Shown in pieces: positions 36,814 to 49,735 of a stretch of DNA of 64,000 bases. Source of the stretch: Mangifera indica (taxonomy: Eukaryota; Streptophyta; Magnoliopsida; Sapindales; Anacardiaceae); the NCBI RefSeq assembly GCF_011075055.1, contig NC_058137.1, forward strand, positions 3,958,771-4,022,770. Reading direction: 5' to 3'. The notes under the pieces are model-generated. The model ran no database searches. It saw only the letters and a program-made list of their open reading frames with translations, and was not told the origin of the DNA. Made by a program: the position numbers and the translations under genes. Position 1 is the stretch's first letter. Every line of letters begins with the position of its first letter.

Positions 36814-39800
36814 TTTGCATGAACAAAATGAAAGAGCTACTGGTGAAAGGATGATGGAACAAAGAGGAAGGAAATGGGGAACTTTAAAAAGACTACAGAA
36901 AGAGAATAAAGTTGGATAAAAAGAAGAATTTTAAAAGTGATTACAAGAATCTTTATTTAAAATTCATGAATTTTTTTTATGAATTACAGAAGCTTTGGAT
37001 ATCTATCTAAAGAATTGTATTACTGGGATAACAAAATTATGTGCGCATATTTTTTAATATATAATTAAATATATAGGTAATATATTATTATATAATTAGA
37101 TAAATTTAAATTATAATAAAATTATGTGTATAAATATGATTAAGTATTATTTTATCTCTAATTTAAAACTATCTAATCACGTGATAATATGTTATTATTT
37201 GTATAAAATATTTTACATATAACTCTAATATTTAAATTAAAAATAAAATAATATCTAATCACATAATAACAAATTATCTATATTCTCAATTATATATTTA
37301 AAAGTGTATACATATAATAATAAAATTAAATATATCTATTTTGAATACATAAATTAATACATATTTGATATATGTTATCAAATTATTGATAATTAATAAT
37401 ATTATAATTAATATTTAATTATATAATAATATATCATATATATATAAATATTTATTTATTTATTTATATATATAAAATAAATATATACAATATTATCCAA
37501 CTCTTAATATTGTTTAGCTTAACTCGAGATTTATGACACCTAACCCCCTTGACATTGGTCTCAGCAAAGTTAGGAAGTGAAGTAGTAGGGTGAAATTTAG
37601 AAAGTGATATAATTTAAAATTTCCAACATAATAGTAATTATTGATAACAGGTGTGCAAACATTCAACAAAACTATAATCACCTTCCACGTGCTTTAATGT
37701 TTTGAAAGCCACCATTGTTGGTAGGCATTATTAAACTCATTAAATAAATGAAATTAAAATTTTTAAAGATAATATAAAATATTTAGAAAGCGGAATTCGC
37801 AAGTGATAGTTAAAAAGATTCAATAATAATGATAAATATTATCCACTTCAATCATTACTGAAAATTTTGTATATACTACAATTATAGTTGTCCTCCAAAA
37901 GACTATGTCATTGGATCACTTTTGTACTAATTAACAAATTAATGGGAACATCATTGGATAGATAGACTAATTGTTTGGTTAAACCACATAAAAACTTTGG
38001 TTTCCATATATTTCTCCAAGAATTTTCAAACACCCACAATAAATTTACTTGAGTTTTCTCAAGCTCTACTCTTTATTATTGAAGTTTATTTTGTATAAAA
38101 CTCTATATTATATATATCAGTTAATAACAAAAAATTACATCAATAATTTGATATTATAAAACACTTATAATAAGATATTTTTAGCAGTATATATGACATA
38201 TGTACATGAAGAGATGGATTGCAAGAGTTTATATGAATAGGGTGACTATGCACTTACAACCTAGTTTGATAGGAAAAGTAAAATGATTACGAGAAAAAGA
38301 AAATTAGCATTCTTTTACAAGATCATCATAAATAAGATCGAAAGATTTACCTTAGATTATGTTAGTTGTGTGAAAGAATACATAAATTAGTGTGAAAAAA
38401 TAAATAAATAATTGAAAGATAAGTTGTGTGCAAGATTTAAGGTATCTTAAAAGTCACTTTTAAGTGTTCAACACTTATTTACTCTTTTATGATTGTTTTA
38501 CAAATAGGAACTAGTCTTGTGAGGCTAAGGAGGAATGTGAGTAAGCGAGAGAAGATTATATAAGGAGGAGATTTACCCAATGTTGATATGTTTATATACA
38601 TATTTTCTTTCATAATTTTATGTGGATATTTGACGTTGTGTTCATGTTTTAGTTGTTATGACATCATTTACACACATAATTATGGAAATTTTTCAATGCT
38701 CTTTTAAAAGTTTATGATATGAGTTAAGTTTGATTAATTTTTTTTTTTAGTTTAAATGCATGATTTTGAAGTAAATTTAAGTAACACTTCCTCCTCAAAC
38801 ATGCATCCTCTTTTGGTGGGCATTCGTCTGAAGGGGCATTATAGTAAAGTTAAAGATAAAGTTGGTAAATATAGTATACAATTACTCTTAAAGGTAATAT
38901 AGTAATTATAGATTCTATTACAATTTCCGTTAAATAAATTTGATTTTAAGTGAGAAAGTATGATTTATATTATCAAAAATTAAAAAATATTTTTAAGTCA
39001 AACTTTGGGTGAAAAAGATATTATAATAAAATTATATATACCCAATTTTAGATACCTAATTAAACATCAATATGATATATCATCATATAATTTAAATTAA
39101 ATATCTAATTAAATATTTAAAATTAAATATATATAATATTTTTCCGCATGTTAATCAGTAGTGTAAGTTCATGATTTACGAACGGGTGCAAAAATGTTGT
39201 CAATTCATAATGTTTAGAAATTTTTTGCTATGACATCAAACTTGAGAGATGAATATTTTTTTTGGAACACTTACATTTTTATTTATTACTACAGAAGAAT
39301 GCGTACAATTGTTAAAGAACAAAATATAAATGCATAAATTTGGCATCTTATTGCTAGAATTTAAATAGATAAGCTTCGAGACAAAGAAGTGGGACATGCA
39401 AATAAATCACAATATAAGACATTGGCCCCTCCAGTCTTTTTGCCGTGCAAAACCTTCTAAGTCCTGCGTATGTGAAACAAAAATTATATTGCGTAATAAT
39501 GCCATAATCCAATAGGCACTTGGCCAAAAGACTGCCACGTCTTATATTTAGTATTCAATTTTGTTTTGATTTCCTTTTATGTCAAATCAGATACTTGCAT
39601 TTTTCTGTCCTATCAAGGTTGAATCAGCAAGATTCTATGAACAAGGCCCATGAAAAGATTACTTTAGTTTGAATGAGAATTTTATTGGCATTCTACTACT
39701 GAAGAACAGCAAGCTGGAGGTGTCAGCAAGCAACTGACACTCAATACAAGTCTAGAAATAGACACTTACATTCTTTATTTTAATTTTCACCAGACAATGT

Positions 39801-39889
39801 TTATGGGTTTTGTCAACAAGGCATTGACCAAAATCCCAGATGTTTCTACTGCCTAACATTGACCCATAATTTCACATTCTACAGATTCT
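36814..39889. other. AT-rich spacer between the kinase and transporter genes
   Basis: About 3 kb without a gene. A block of AT-rich palindromic repeats fills 37025-37500, and another degenerate copy lies at 39000-39130. The first 150 bases past 36813 must contain the kinase gene promoter, but no clear TATA box stands out. The last 250 bases before 39890 are less AT-rich and are probably the transporter 3' UTR. Confidence 0.5.
37025..37500. repeat. AT-rich palindromic repeat cluster
   Basis: Repeated words such as AATATATTATTATATAATTA, TATTATTTTATCTCTAATTT and the complement AAATTAAAAATAAAATAATA appear in both orientations. This is the same family as 30260-30393, with several overlapping or nested copies. 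Confidence 0.45.
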
Positions 39890-42578
39890 TTATTGGCTGC
39901 TGCAAAAGCCTAAAAATCCCATAAACTCATGATTGTGGATCATTCTAATGCTTTTCTCTATGCCTACAACACCTGCAAGAGCATTTCAATGAACAAGAAT
40001 TTAGTTAGTCAACACTACTAAGATGAAGAAATAAAAATTTTTTGTTTAGTGATTTGCAGTACCCATTGTAATAGCGCTAGCAAAGATCACACCGGAGAGG
40101 ATGAAGATGATAATTGAAGCTCGTTTCAGAATGGTAACAAGTTTTCTAACAAAATACTGACCCCAGAAGCCAGCTAGAATTGACACTGACATAAGGTATA
40201 ATGCTGCGAAAGAAATTAAATTTTATCAGTAAAATTAATAGTCATGATACAGAATAATGGGATAGTTTTTGAACTAGAAGGGAGAGTTACCATAGGGAAT
40301 TGGAAATCTCTTGAGTAAATAGAATTCAACCACTGATAAGGATGATGAAAACATCATCACAAATGTAGCTGTTGCACTTGCAACCTGTTGCAAGCCTTGA
40401 CAAAATTAGACCAACAGGAAACCAAACCACATTCATTGATTGAATATTTTCATTTAATGAAGTTATGCACAATTAGGAGATATGGGTTATAATCAGACCT
40501 GAGGGATGACACCAATCTCGAGGAGAAGGGGGCCGAGAATGAATCCACCACCGGAACCTAGCAGGCCGCCGACTGTGCCACCCAAGATGCCACAAAGTGC
40601 ACAGAATGCAATGTGCATTGCAGTCCACTCAATTGAAGCCTCACAAATGGATTCTGTGTTTCCTGTGCTCATTCTCTTTTTGTGCTCTCTGTACAGTTTG
40701 ACTGCCTCATATCCAAACAATCCTAGAGCTATGGGAAACTGAAAGATAACACCCCAAATGTTTAGTCCACCATTAACCCAGAAACCATAAACTATGAAGA
40801 AGTATATTCTTATTATAACTTACCTGTAAGAAGAACAAAACCCAATACCATGTGCCACAAACAGGTAAATCATTCTGCAGAAACAAATTTAAAAGCATAA
40901 CATATTATTAAAAAAGTTTCATTTCATTGATGAGGTGATTAATTCATGAGAGATGCTTGCCTTAATGATCTGAATGACTAGGAACAAAGCCCAGACAGCA
41001 AATAGCATAGCAACCCATTTCAATCTAAGATTGAAACGCAATATTTCCTGGAAAATTCAGAAAAATTAATTCAGTTTCTACCACAGAAAGAATAGAAAAT
41101 TATTAGTAAAAGGGGAAAATTGTGCCCTCGGCTTACCAATTCTGATTTCTCTTCTCTGGGAACCAACGGATCATACTCCGAATCAATCAAGACTGCAAAC
41201 AAAAAAAGACAACAAATTAATGAATATATCTTTATCTAGCCTAGATTTTAGTAACTAGGAGCTAGTTACTCACGTTCGCCATGAGAATTAACCAGAGTTT
41301 CTTTTTGTTTTGCCATTTCCTTCTGCAAAAGTTTAAAGAATTTAACCTGGGTTAATACAAATAAAACTTCTCCAATAAATCTGACATTAGTTCATTTTAA
41401 ACTTGCCTTGAGTATTGTCTCTTCCTTCCACATTTGAATCGCTTTGTAGAAGGACCTTGATGAGGTTCCTGATCATCAAATTAAGAAGAAAGCATTTTTT
41501 TTTTCTCTATTAGCAAAACAGTAAAATAAATACTGCAATTAAAAGAGCAATGATTCTTCAAACATACCAATAAAAAGTATAATGATGAGGACAGTAATGA
41601 GCCAGTAAGGAAAGACAACACTAAGAGCAACACCGACTGTTATGCCGAGTAATAGCATAGGCTGGAACAACAGAGCCAAATCATAGTCTAAAATTGGTAC
41701 ATCTTTTGTTGGATGACTCACTTTCAGATTGTACCACACTGATGAAGCTGATGCCCCCATTATCATGCCTGCAACCATGACATCATATTTCCACTAAAAT
41801 AATCTCAAATAGGAAAAGTTTTAAAAAGATGAAACTAGGAAAGTAAATCGCTATTTTAAAGATAGCCTCTTCATTAGTGAACTCCCAGGGAGCTCTAGCG
41901 GCAAAAACATGGAAAGGAAGAAGAGGCTGAAACTGGAAAAGAGATTTACATTTAGAAAGAGCCGCCGCAGATTTGGTATCAAATCCAACGATCAAAGTGA
42001 GCATTGGAACAAAAATGCCTCCACCACCGACGCCACCAACTGTCCCACAGGCCGATCCAAGAAATCCTATTACAGTTGCCAACACTAATCTCCAATTAAA
42101 CTCCAAATCCTACATCAAAATAAACATTAAACAAACCACTCCTTCGTACCTTTACACAAAACCTCAATAATAATCATATAAATTTGAATATACAATGACA
42201 GAGGATAGGTTAACATACAGGCCAAACTTTCTCAGAGCTTGAAGCATATCTGGAGAAAGAGTCTGAAGAGGAACCAAGATACTCATGTGGGTTTGTATCA
42301 TACTTGTTGATGAGAAAGAACGCAGAGAGAACAGCCACCGAGAAACCTGAAAGCAAATAAAGAACGAAACCTCCAGTGGCCATGTCTGTTTCAGTCACAG
42401 CCGACTTCCTATTGCTACGTAACACTAGTGTATCAACGTTCAAAAAAAAAAGTGTAAGACAGATGAAGAAAGAAAGAAACTGAAGAGAAAACAATGGAAG
42501 AGAGGACTATGCTTCTGTGTTGTTGCTTTTGTTATTTTCTGGTACCTTATAACAAAACAAAAGAGGCAGTAGCGACAT
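39890..42578 (-). CDS. TauE/SafE family membrane transporter (sulfite exporter-like)
   Basis: Polytopic membrane protein of the TauE/SafE family, named for bacterial sulfite/sulfoacetate exporters; the plant substrate is uncertain. Exons on the minus strand: 42219-42479, 41950-42109, 41568-41768, 41407-41468, 41274-41322, 41137-41192, 40961-41047, 40824-40874, 40499-40738, 40291-40384, 40063-40203 and 39890-39972, all in frame. The two Gly-rich halves typical of the family are [16 protein letters not shown] and [20 protein letters not shown]. Two introns (after 41407 and after 40961) use GC instead of GT at the donor. The start is unsettled. The first long exon has no ATG before a hydrophobic leader, so either an 11-codon upstream exon (42546-42578, ATG at 42578, 66-base intron) supplies it, giving 505 residues, or translation starts at ATG 42383, giving 462. 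It most resembles Arabidopsis At2g36630. Confidence 0.9.
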
Positions 42579-43057
42579 CACATGCAATTTAATTTACAGC
42601 GCAGAAACTGAGTTTACTTCGAAAACAAATGAATCATGCTAGGTGGTGTTTGCATAAACCTAATTATTTTTTTATTAATGACATAACCTTGTTTATAGTT
42701 AAGAAAAATAGTGTTTTTTATCTAATTAATAAAAATTAATACCATGAATATTTTAAAAAAATATATGGAAAATATGGCGATTAATAAAAAATAATTTAAT
42801 TAATTAATTCAACAATATAACAATATAAAAAATCTTAATAAATTGTTTAGATAATATTTTCAAAAAATACACAAAATAAATGTTATGTTATAAAATATGT
42901 TAGTTTAAATAAACACAATACTAAATTATATTTTTAGAAATAGTTAAATTAAATAATAATTAAATATTTTTTTATATCATAAACTAAATATAAAATTATT
43001 TGTATATAGTAATTTTCATAAATATAATAATAATTTCTACACATAATTTATGGTTGA

Positions 43058-43106
<49 letters not shown>

Positions 43107-43107
43107 T
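43058..43107. repeat. (ATT)n microsatellite
   Basis: About 16 uninterrupted ATT units. Confidence 0.9.
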
Positions 43108-46100
43108 TGGTTATAAAAGATTATATGAATCTACCAAAAGAGAAAAGTTATATGAATCTAAACACATCATTATCATTATTGTAATATACCAACTAAATAG
43201 TGCAATAAAAGAAATACCATACTCGGAAAAGTACCTTATTCTTATAGTAGAACGACGTAGTTTCACTTGAAGGAAATAAATTGGAAACTAGTGAAACAGT
43301 GGGTTGATGACGGTAAGAAGTAGGCCCAGAAATTGGATTTGAAGCAGCTTGAGATGAATAGGGCACCGTTTAAGGGTTGGCATTCGGGGCCACGGCCTCA
43401 ATGAGCTGGAGAGGTAGGTAAGAATGATCTTCAATAATATTTGTAGGACAAAATGAGAGTAGCAATAATTGAGAAAAAGAATAAATTTAATAATTTTCAA
43501 AAAAGCGTTGCTCATTTTCCTCTTTTTAAATTCTGGCTATTTATTTCCCCTATAAACCCAACCAAATACCAAGCTTTGTTTCTATTCCCTAACAAATAGG
43601 TTTAAATACAAATAAAGATTTGTTAATAACAAATATTTTATTAATTGATAAATTAAGATAATATTAAAAATAAAAATAAATTATCAAATAAATTATATAT
43701 TAGCTCGAACCAATCATATTAAAAAAAAAGCACGCATAAATATTTTCTTAATTATTAGATTTGATTCAAGAGGAGAAGAGTCCCATAAATAAAATAAAAT
43801 CATAACACAAGTGGCGTAATTTATAGAAATGAAAAATAATAATAATAATATAATGTATTACTTGACGTAAAGACTAGACACTTGGCCAGTAGAACAAAGG
43901 AAACGTTACTTTGATTAAATGAATAGTCCAAAATCATTATGTCATTTTCAACTGTAAATTTAATATCATTCTATACACAATTTTTTATTAAAAAATAATT
44001 ATAATTATAAATAAATACATTCGACATAAATTTGTAAAATAGTAGTAGTAGTAGTAGCAAAAACAAAATTAAAATTGGCAACACACCAAGTTTTCTAAAT
44101 GGATAATATTGATTAGGTGGAGTGGAGAAGTAGGTGTATAAAATTACATTTAAAGAAAAAGGTAAGGCCGCATGACTCACTATTCACTTGGCGGCTCATC
44201 CCCATTCTAATCATTTTTACTAAAAGACAAAGACCATTTATATTTTTTTTTTTTACAAAATTTATGGAATATTCCCATATCCAATATGGTAACATATTAG
44301 GTGTAACTAATTCTAAATACTTAATTATATATTTAGAATATGTCATTATAAAATTATATATTATTTTATTTTTAATTAAAATTATTTAATTATATAATAA
44401 TACATCATTTAAATATTTAATTAAATGTTTAAAATTTTGTCTTAATATTAATGGATGTAAGATAAGATGCACCAAAAATAAGCTGAGTTGGGAATTTGTG
44501 TGGGATGTTGCAACTTGGGTAGGTCCTATCCATGTGTGTGTCATGTGATCAAATTAGCATTGATTATAAAATTAGCGTACCATGTTAAACCAATAAGAAG
44601 AAGAAGAAGAAGAAGGATAGTGAAAACTCACATGATGTTGATGACCAGTGATGATTGGATCCAATACAGGATTGGCTAGTTATAAAGAATTGTTTCTTCA
44701 TCAACCCACATCCTGATCCATCTCTCTTATAATATGTATTCCTGTTTCACCATAAAATCAATTGTTGAAAGTTTCAATTATTACTTATTTTAACCATTTT
44801 TGTCTTTGCTATTTTCACCAAAAAATAGTGATCTTATATTACATAATTATTAAAACCATAATTATAAAATTACAAAATTAAAACTGAAAACCAAGGGTAG
44901 ATGGTTGTGAGGAAGGCCAAACTGATTGATGTGAATATTTTTCAAAAATTCATGATGAATAGAGAGAATCTTCTCAGAATCAATTTCATTTATTTGTTTT
45001 TTATGTAAGAGTTTCATTTTTATCTCCGTTACTTTCTTTTTTTAAAGTGATCAAAGATTTCTCATGTTTTTATTAGATAAATAAACTCATAACATAATGA
45101 TCAAATTTATAATTATTGTATCAGATAAATTAGTATAATAGAAGTTTAAACTCAAACCATTACTTTCAAAATTCTAATATCCGCTAATTTTACTAACTCT
45201 TAGAAATCATCTCCATTGCTTTTTTGTATACCACGTCCTTTGAGAATTTTTTCAATCTACCCTTGAAAAGCTATCTGCCAAAGTTTTGTTTCTATCTTCA
45301 TTACAAATAAGAAAACTACAATAGCACCTGTAACTTTAATGGCCTACCACCTACTTCAATCATTCATTCACTTCCAATCTCTACATATAAAATGAGGATT
45401 TAAGAGAATGATTGAATGGTTCCAGGCTATGAGGTTGTCAATTTCTGTTCCCTACCAAAATATAGGAATCTTTCAATGTCATTTGCCCAACGTTTTTCCA
45501 TCAAACCAATTCAGATATTATAATATGGAAGACTGGTATTATTTTCTACATATAGGCTTTAAAATATTCATTAAAATGGTAAATCTTTATGGTAGGCCTT
45601 TACTTTTCACACCAAAAAGAATTATTTGATGTAATTAAATTTAATTGTTAAAAATAATAATAAAATTAAACAAGTTAAGAGTGTTTTGATTCAAAAATAA
45701 TTTCCGAATGAATATACATCTAGAAGGTATATAATACTAAATCACTTATTTATGATTGAAAATATAATATTATTATTAAAAGTCCGTCGCTTTCATGTCG
45801 TGCCTTGCAATTTCAGGCTGACAGCTTTAGCAAGCGGACGTCATTCAAACAGACCCAACAAAAATACTGTCTGCAGCCACGCTTTCCAAGTGTTGTTTAT
45901 TTTTTTGAGCAGGGCTGTCAACATAATTAAGGTGCATAATTTTGCGTATAATTAATAATATATTATTATATAATTAAATAATTTTAAATTAAAATTAAAA
46001 TAATAATTAATTATGAGAGTCTTTTCCTTTTTCTTAATTGATTGTAGATTCTCCTATTTTCTTCCCACTTTCTCTAATTTCCCGATCAACCAAACACCTC

Positions 46101-46230
46101 ATTGTCCCTTTTTAAAACTAAAATAAATAATAAAATAAACCTCGCAGAGAGAGCGATCATAACTTAAGATAAACTTTGACAATTTTTAAAGTCTATCTAA
46201 AACCTAATGAATAAGGAGAACGATTTTATC

Positions 46231-46235
<5 letters not shown>

Positions 46236-46292
<57 letters not shown>
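46236..46292. repeat. (AT)n microsatellite
   Basis: A 57-base uninterrupted AT run. It creates artificial Tyr-Ile repeat frames on both strands that are not genes. Confidence 0.95.
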
Positions 46293-46295
<3 letters not shown>

Positions 46296-47099
46296 AACAA
46301 GGGTAAAATTATCTCTATCAACTTTTAAACTAATAATTGAGAAAAGAAGGGCAGAACTTAAAAAGAAAATCTGGGATATGAGAATACCCCACAAGCGCCA
46401 TATCAATGATACTTCAGAGAAAGAATGGATGGGGTTTCATGGAAGTAACAACCGTTTATTGATTGACATGAGTTCTCTTCAATAATTGAAAAATAAGAAA
46501 ACAGAGAACCTTTATATTTTCCAAAATGAAAATCAGAATCCAGTTGACTCTATAGGCCAAAAAACAAATCCCTCTGCAAATGGCTTGAAGCAAACTTTGT
46601 GGATATGAAAATTATGATATGCTTTACTTGAAATGAAAAAGATAGTATATCAACCGGCAAAATTAATCAACAAATCAAATATTTAATGATGGACTTGCGC
46701 CAATTATTCATGTAAACAACAAAACAAAGAATCAAATGCATACCTGTTTGAATTTTGATTAAGAGCTTTGACTGTTGTCTTTGTTGTTGGATACAGAGAG
46801 AGAAAGGTAAATGGGAGGGGAGTCCAGCGGTTGAAAGATTTGAAAACGGTCAGAGTATTTTTTATATTTTGTTGGCTATATTTAAATAGTGATTGGATAT
46901 TTAGAAAAATGAAAATTATATAATTAATTGCCTATTTTTCAGGAGTTTAATATAAAGCCTCATTTTCTAAATATGCTAATTTAAAAAATAAATTCTAAAT
47001 ATTTTTTTTTCTCAACAAAACTGGAAAAAACAATGGCTATTTCGAGTGTCTAGTCTCTCCCACTAATGATCCACTTATTCAAATTCTACTTGCTCCCCT

Positions 47100-47660
47100 C
47101 TTTTTGTCATGCTCCTTTTTAAATACTTCTTCCTCCAATCATGCACAACCACGTGGACTTGTTTACTGGTTGCTTGAATATTCTTGGATCACTTTCCATC
47201 GCCCAATTTCCCCCCTTCAGGGCCTAATTTCGGCCTCCTATGCATTGCGCCAACTTCATCATGTTTTCCGACCTCTTTGGCACGGCCAGCGGGCCGTGCG
47301 GGCGTGGTTTCGTGTCTCTAACTACCTTCCAACACTGTTGAGTACAACGGTTGCTCGACGTGGGATGATTCACCAGCAATTGACATGGTTCCGTTATACA
47401 TTGTTGGCTGATTCAATGATATCGACGATGAGTCATAAGTTGGTTCAGTGGTATACCTTTCATTTCCTTCACCATATGCTGCTTGAGCTTCTGCTTAAAA
47501 CCAGTCAGGACAACAAATCGATTCTCGTTTTGATCCAACTTGATAGTCAGTTCATCCAATCGTACTTCCATGGACGCCATTCGACCAACCAAACTTTGAT
47601 AAACTTACTCCAATTCATCAATTCAACCATCCATCCTTGTAGATAAGGTTGAATTCGAAT
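47100..47660 (-). mobile_element. Possible decayed retroelement gag-like sequence
   Basis: Composition here is far less AT-rich than the surroundings and looks once-coding. On the minus strand, frames interrupted by stops read MASMEVRLDELTIKLDQNEN, then LTGFKQKLKQHMVKEMKG, then RDTKPRPHGPLAVPKRSENM. The helical, charged start followed by Pro/Arg-rich sequence is like the N terminus of plant Ty3/gypsy gag proteins. I did not find a protease, reverse transcriptase or LTR next to it. The 180-codon plus-strand frame 47104-47646 covers the same bases and has no family features. The call is tentative. Confidence 0.3.
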
Positions 47661-48020
47661 TAAAATTGTTCGAATTCAAATTTAACTCTAAGAATTAAAT
47701 ATATTCTAACTTGAATTTGAACTGAAGTTTTAAAGATATTCAGTTCGTTAAACTTGTAAACATGAAAAAATTTAACACTAACTAACTAAAACGATATTAT
47801 TTTAATCAATACGCATCAAAATAATATCATTTTAACTATTTATGTTTAGTTGCAATATCTAACCAAACTTAAAACTTGATTCGAATTCAAACTCGAGCTT
47901 GACTCCTTTTAAACATCTAAACTTGAACACTTTTGAAGAGAACTTGAATTGAAACTTAAATTTGACTACACTATAGAACTACTTTGCCTCAATTCAAATC
48001 CAACTCTATTTAAACACTAT
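47640..48020. repeat. Interspersed repeat, family of 53335-53576
   Basis: It starts near GGTTGAATTCGAATT and ends near AATTCAAATCCAACTC, which is the inverted form. Inside, AAAACGATATTATTTTAATC and its mirror AAAATAATATCATTTTAAC correspond to the AAACGAC..GTCGTTTT core of the copy at 53.4 kb. No clean target duplication was seen. Confidence 0.5.
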
Positions 48021-48343
48021 GTACTTGCTTTAAGGCTATGATATTAAATTTAACGAGATTTCAACCAGATTACAACCAAATACAACAATGAAAGTTCACC
48101 ACATAACAATGAAATAATGAATTTCATAAAAAAGGAACAAACTGACTGTAACATGAAACTGAATTGGTGAATTATATTTGATATAGTAGCAGAACAACAA
48201 CTGGTCTTAGCTTAGGAACGATAGAGGAGACTTGAACGTGCCCAAAAAGAACTAGCTTCAAATTACATAACGAGAGACAAAAACAGAACAAAATAGAAAC
48301 GAAGCAAAACCATATTATTTAGCTTTCTTCATACAACTTTTCA

Positions 48344-49735
48344 TCACATTTTGCCATAGCCGTCTTCTTTCCGCTCTATGCGTATTGCGCCTTCTTCATC
48401 TATGCGTCCAATATCGTTGAAAGTTTGCCCCGTAATCCGATCCGCCGCTTTCAATGTTTCCACAATGGCGCCGGGATGTGTCTCTTCAATGTCGTTCTCA
48501 ACCGTCCCCGCCGGCACAGTTCTTCCTGTGCTTCCATGCTTACGTGCAGCCCTTGGCTCTTCACCTTTCAGCTTCAATTCCTCCATTTTCTGCCAAGCTG
48601 CGTCCTCCGAGTCACTCGACTTCTCCTGAATTATGTTTTCAACAAAAATCAAAATCCAACATTGAGTTGAACACACAAGTAGTAACTATATCTATATTTA
48701 ATCATGGCATCAGCCATATCTGACCTTTGCGGACTCTTTAGTATCCTGAGCCTTCTGTTTAGCAGATGCTTTAGGCTCTTCAGCCTTTTGCTTAGCTGAC
48801 TCTGCCGTCTCTTCGGCCTTCTGCTTAGTTTCCTCCTTCTTACCAGTCAAGTAATCCATTGCTTTCTTGGCAGCACCAGCAGCAGGATCCTTGAGCTCGT
48901 CCAACTTACCCACAGTGGTGTCCTTCCCTTCTTTTGCTTTCTCAGCCGGATAATCCTTGTGTTCCTCAGCCTTTTGCATTGTAGTGTCCTTGGCCTCCTG
49001 GGCCTTCTCTGCTGCATAATCTTTATACTCTCCAGCCTTTCCCAACGTCGTGTCCTTCGCCTCCTTTGCCTTCTCCGCCGCATAATCTTTATACTCTCCA
49101 GCCTTCCCCGACGTCGTGTCCGTCGCCTGCTTTGCCTTCTCTGCGTTATAATCTTTATACTCTCCAGCTTTCCCCAACGTTTTATCCTTAGCTTCTTTTG
49201 CCTTTTCAGCAGAGTAATCTTTATACTCTCCCGCCTTCTCCATTGTCTTGTCTTTTGCTTCCTTGGCTTTCTGTGGAGGATAATCAGCAGTCTCCTTTGC
49301 TTTCTCGGCATTCTCTCCCGCCTTTCCTGTAGTAGATTCTTTAGCTTCTTTAGCCTTCTGCGCTGCGTAATCTTCATATTCTTCCATCTTTTGACTGGCC
49401 TTGTTGGTAGTCTCCCTCGCCTTCTCCGTCGTGTAGTCCTTATTCTCTTTGGCTTTCTCCGCCGCCGTTTGAGCTCCTTCCTTGGTTGCCTCAGCAGCCT
49501 CATAGCTCTTCCCAACAAGGGCGTCTTTGGCATGCCCAATGGTCCCCGTCACAGCTTTCAAAACCGACCCAATCAACCCTGGTCTCTTCTGTTGTTGCTG
49601 AGGCTGATCTGTCGTCGTATCAACCCTACAAACTCTCTCTTCATATTCTCTTCCTCGGTTCACGTCTCTCAGGTCAGCTCCAGCAATTCTCACTGCCGCC
49701 TCGGCTCTCTCTTCTTTTTGTTGCCTCGTTGCCAT
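48344..49735 (-). CDS. Group 3 late embryogenesis abundant protein (LEA_4), ECP63-like
   Basis: Desiccation-related hydrophilic protein of maturing seeds. Two exons, 48725-49735 and 48344-48625, give 430 residues. The start is ATG at 49735 (MATRQQKEERAEAAVRIA); the frame is open further upstream but without an ATG. Most of the protein is a tandem array of about 22-residue units of the type KAGEYKDYAAEKAKEAKD TT, each made of two 11-residue LEA repeats that form amphipathic helices on drying. The leader RPGLIGSVLKAVTGT and the C-terminal KHGSTGRTVPAGTV and ITGQTFNDIGR blocks match Arabidopsis ECP63 (At2g36640). It has almost no Cys or Trp and no signal peptide, so it is probably cytosolic or nuclear. 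Long frames on other strands and phases over the array are by-products of the repeat. Confidence 0.95.

Larger units (their letters stand above)
42579..47099. other. AT-rich spacer with microsatellites, no firm gene
   Basis: About 4.5 kb. It holds microsatellites at 43058-43107 (ATT), 44595-44615 (GAA) and 46236-46292 (AT), and AT-rich palindromic repeats near 44285-44440 and 45943-46012. A less AT-rich stretch at 43310-43440 reads LDLKQLEMNRAPFKGWHSG in one plus frame, which may be a gene crumb I cannot name. Minus-strand sequence at 46300-46800 has splice-like borders but no supported coding frame. Confidence 0.45.

Noticed and set aside
46197..46485. Tyr-Ile repeat proteins on both strands
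   Set aside because: They are produced by the (AT)n microsatellite at 46236-46292.
47104..47646. 180-codon plus-strand gene
   Set aside because: No family resemblance, and the opposite strand shows gag-like pieces, so the open frame is probably incidental.
48847..49539. 230-codon Arg-rich minus-strand frame
   Set aside because: It is a shifted reading of the same LEA repeat units. The true frame has an ATG, splice sites and ECP63-like ends.
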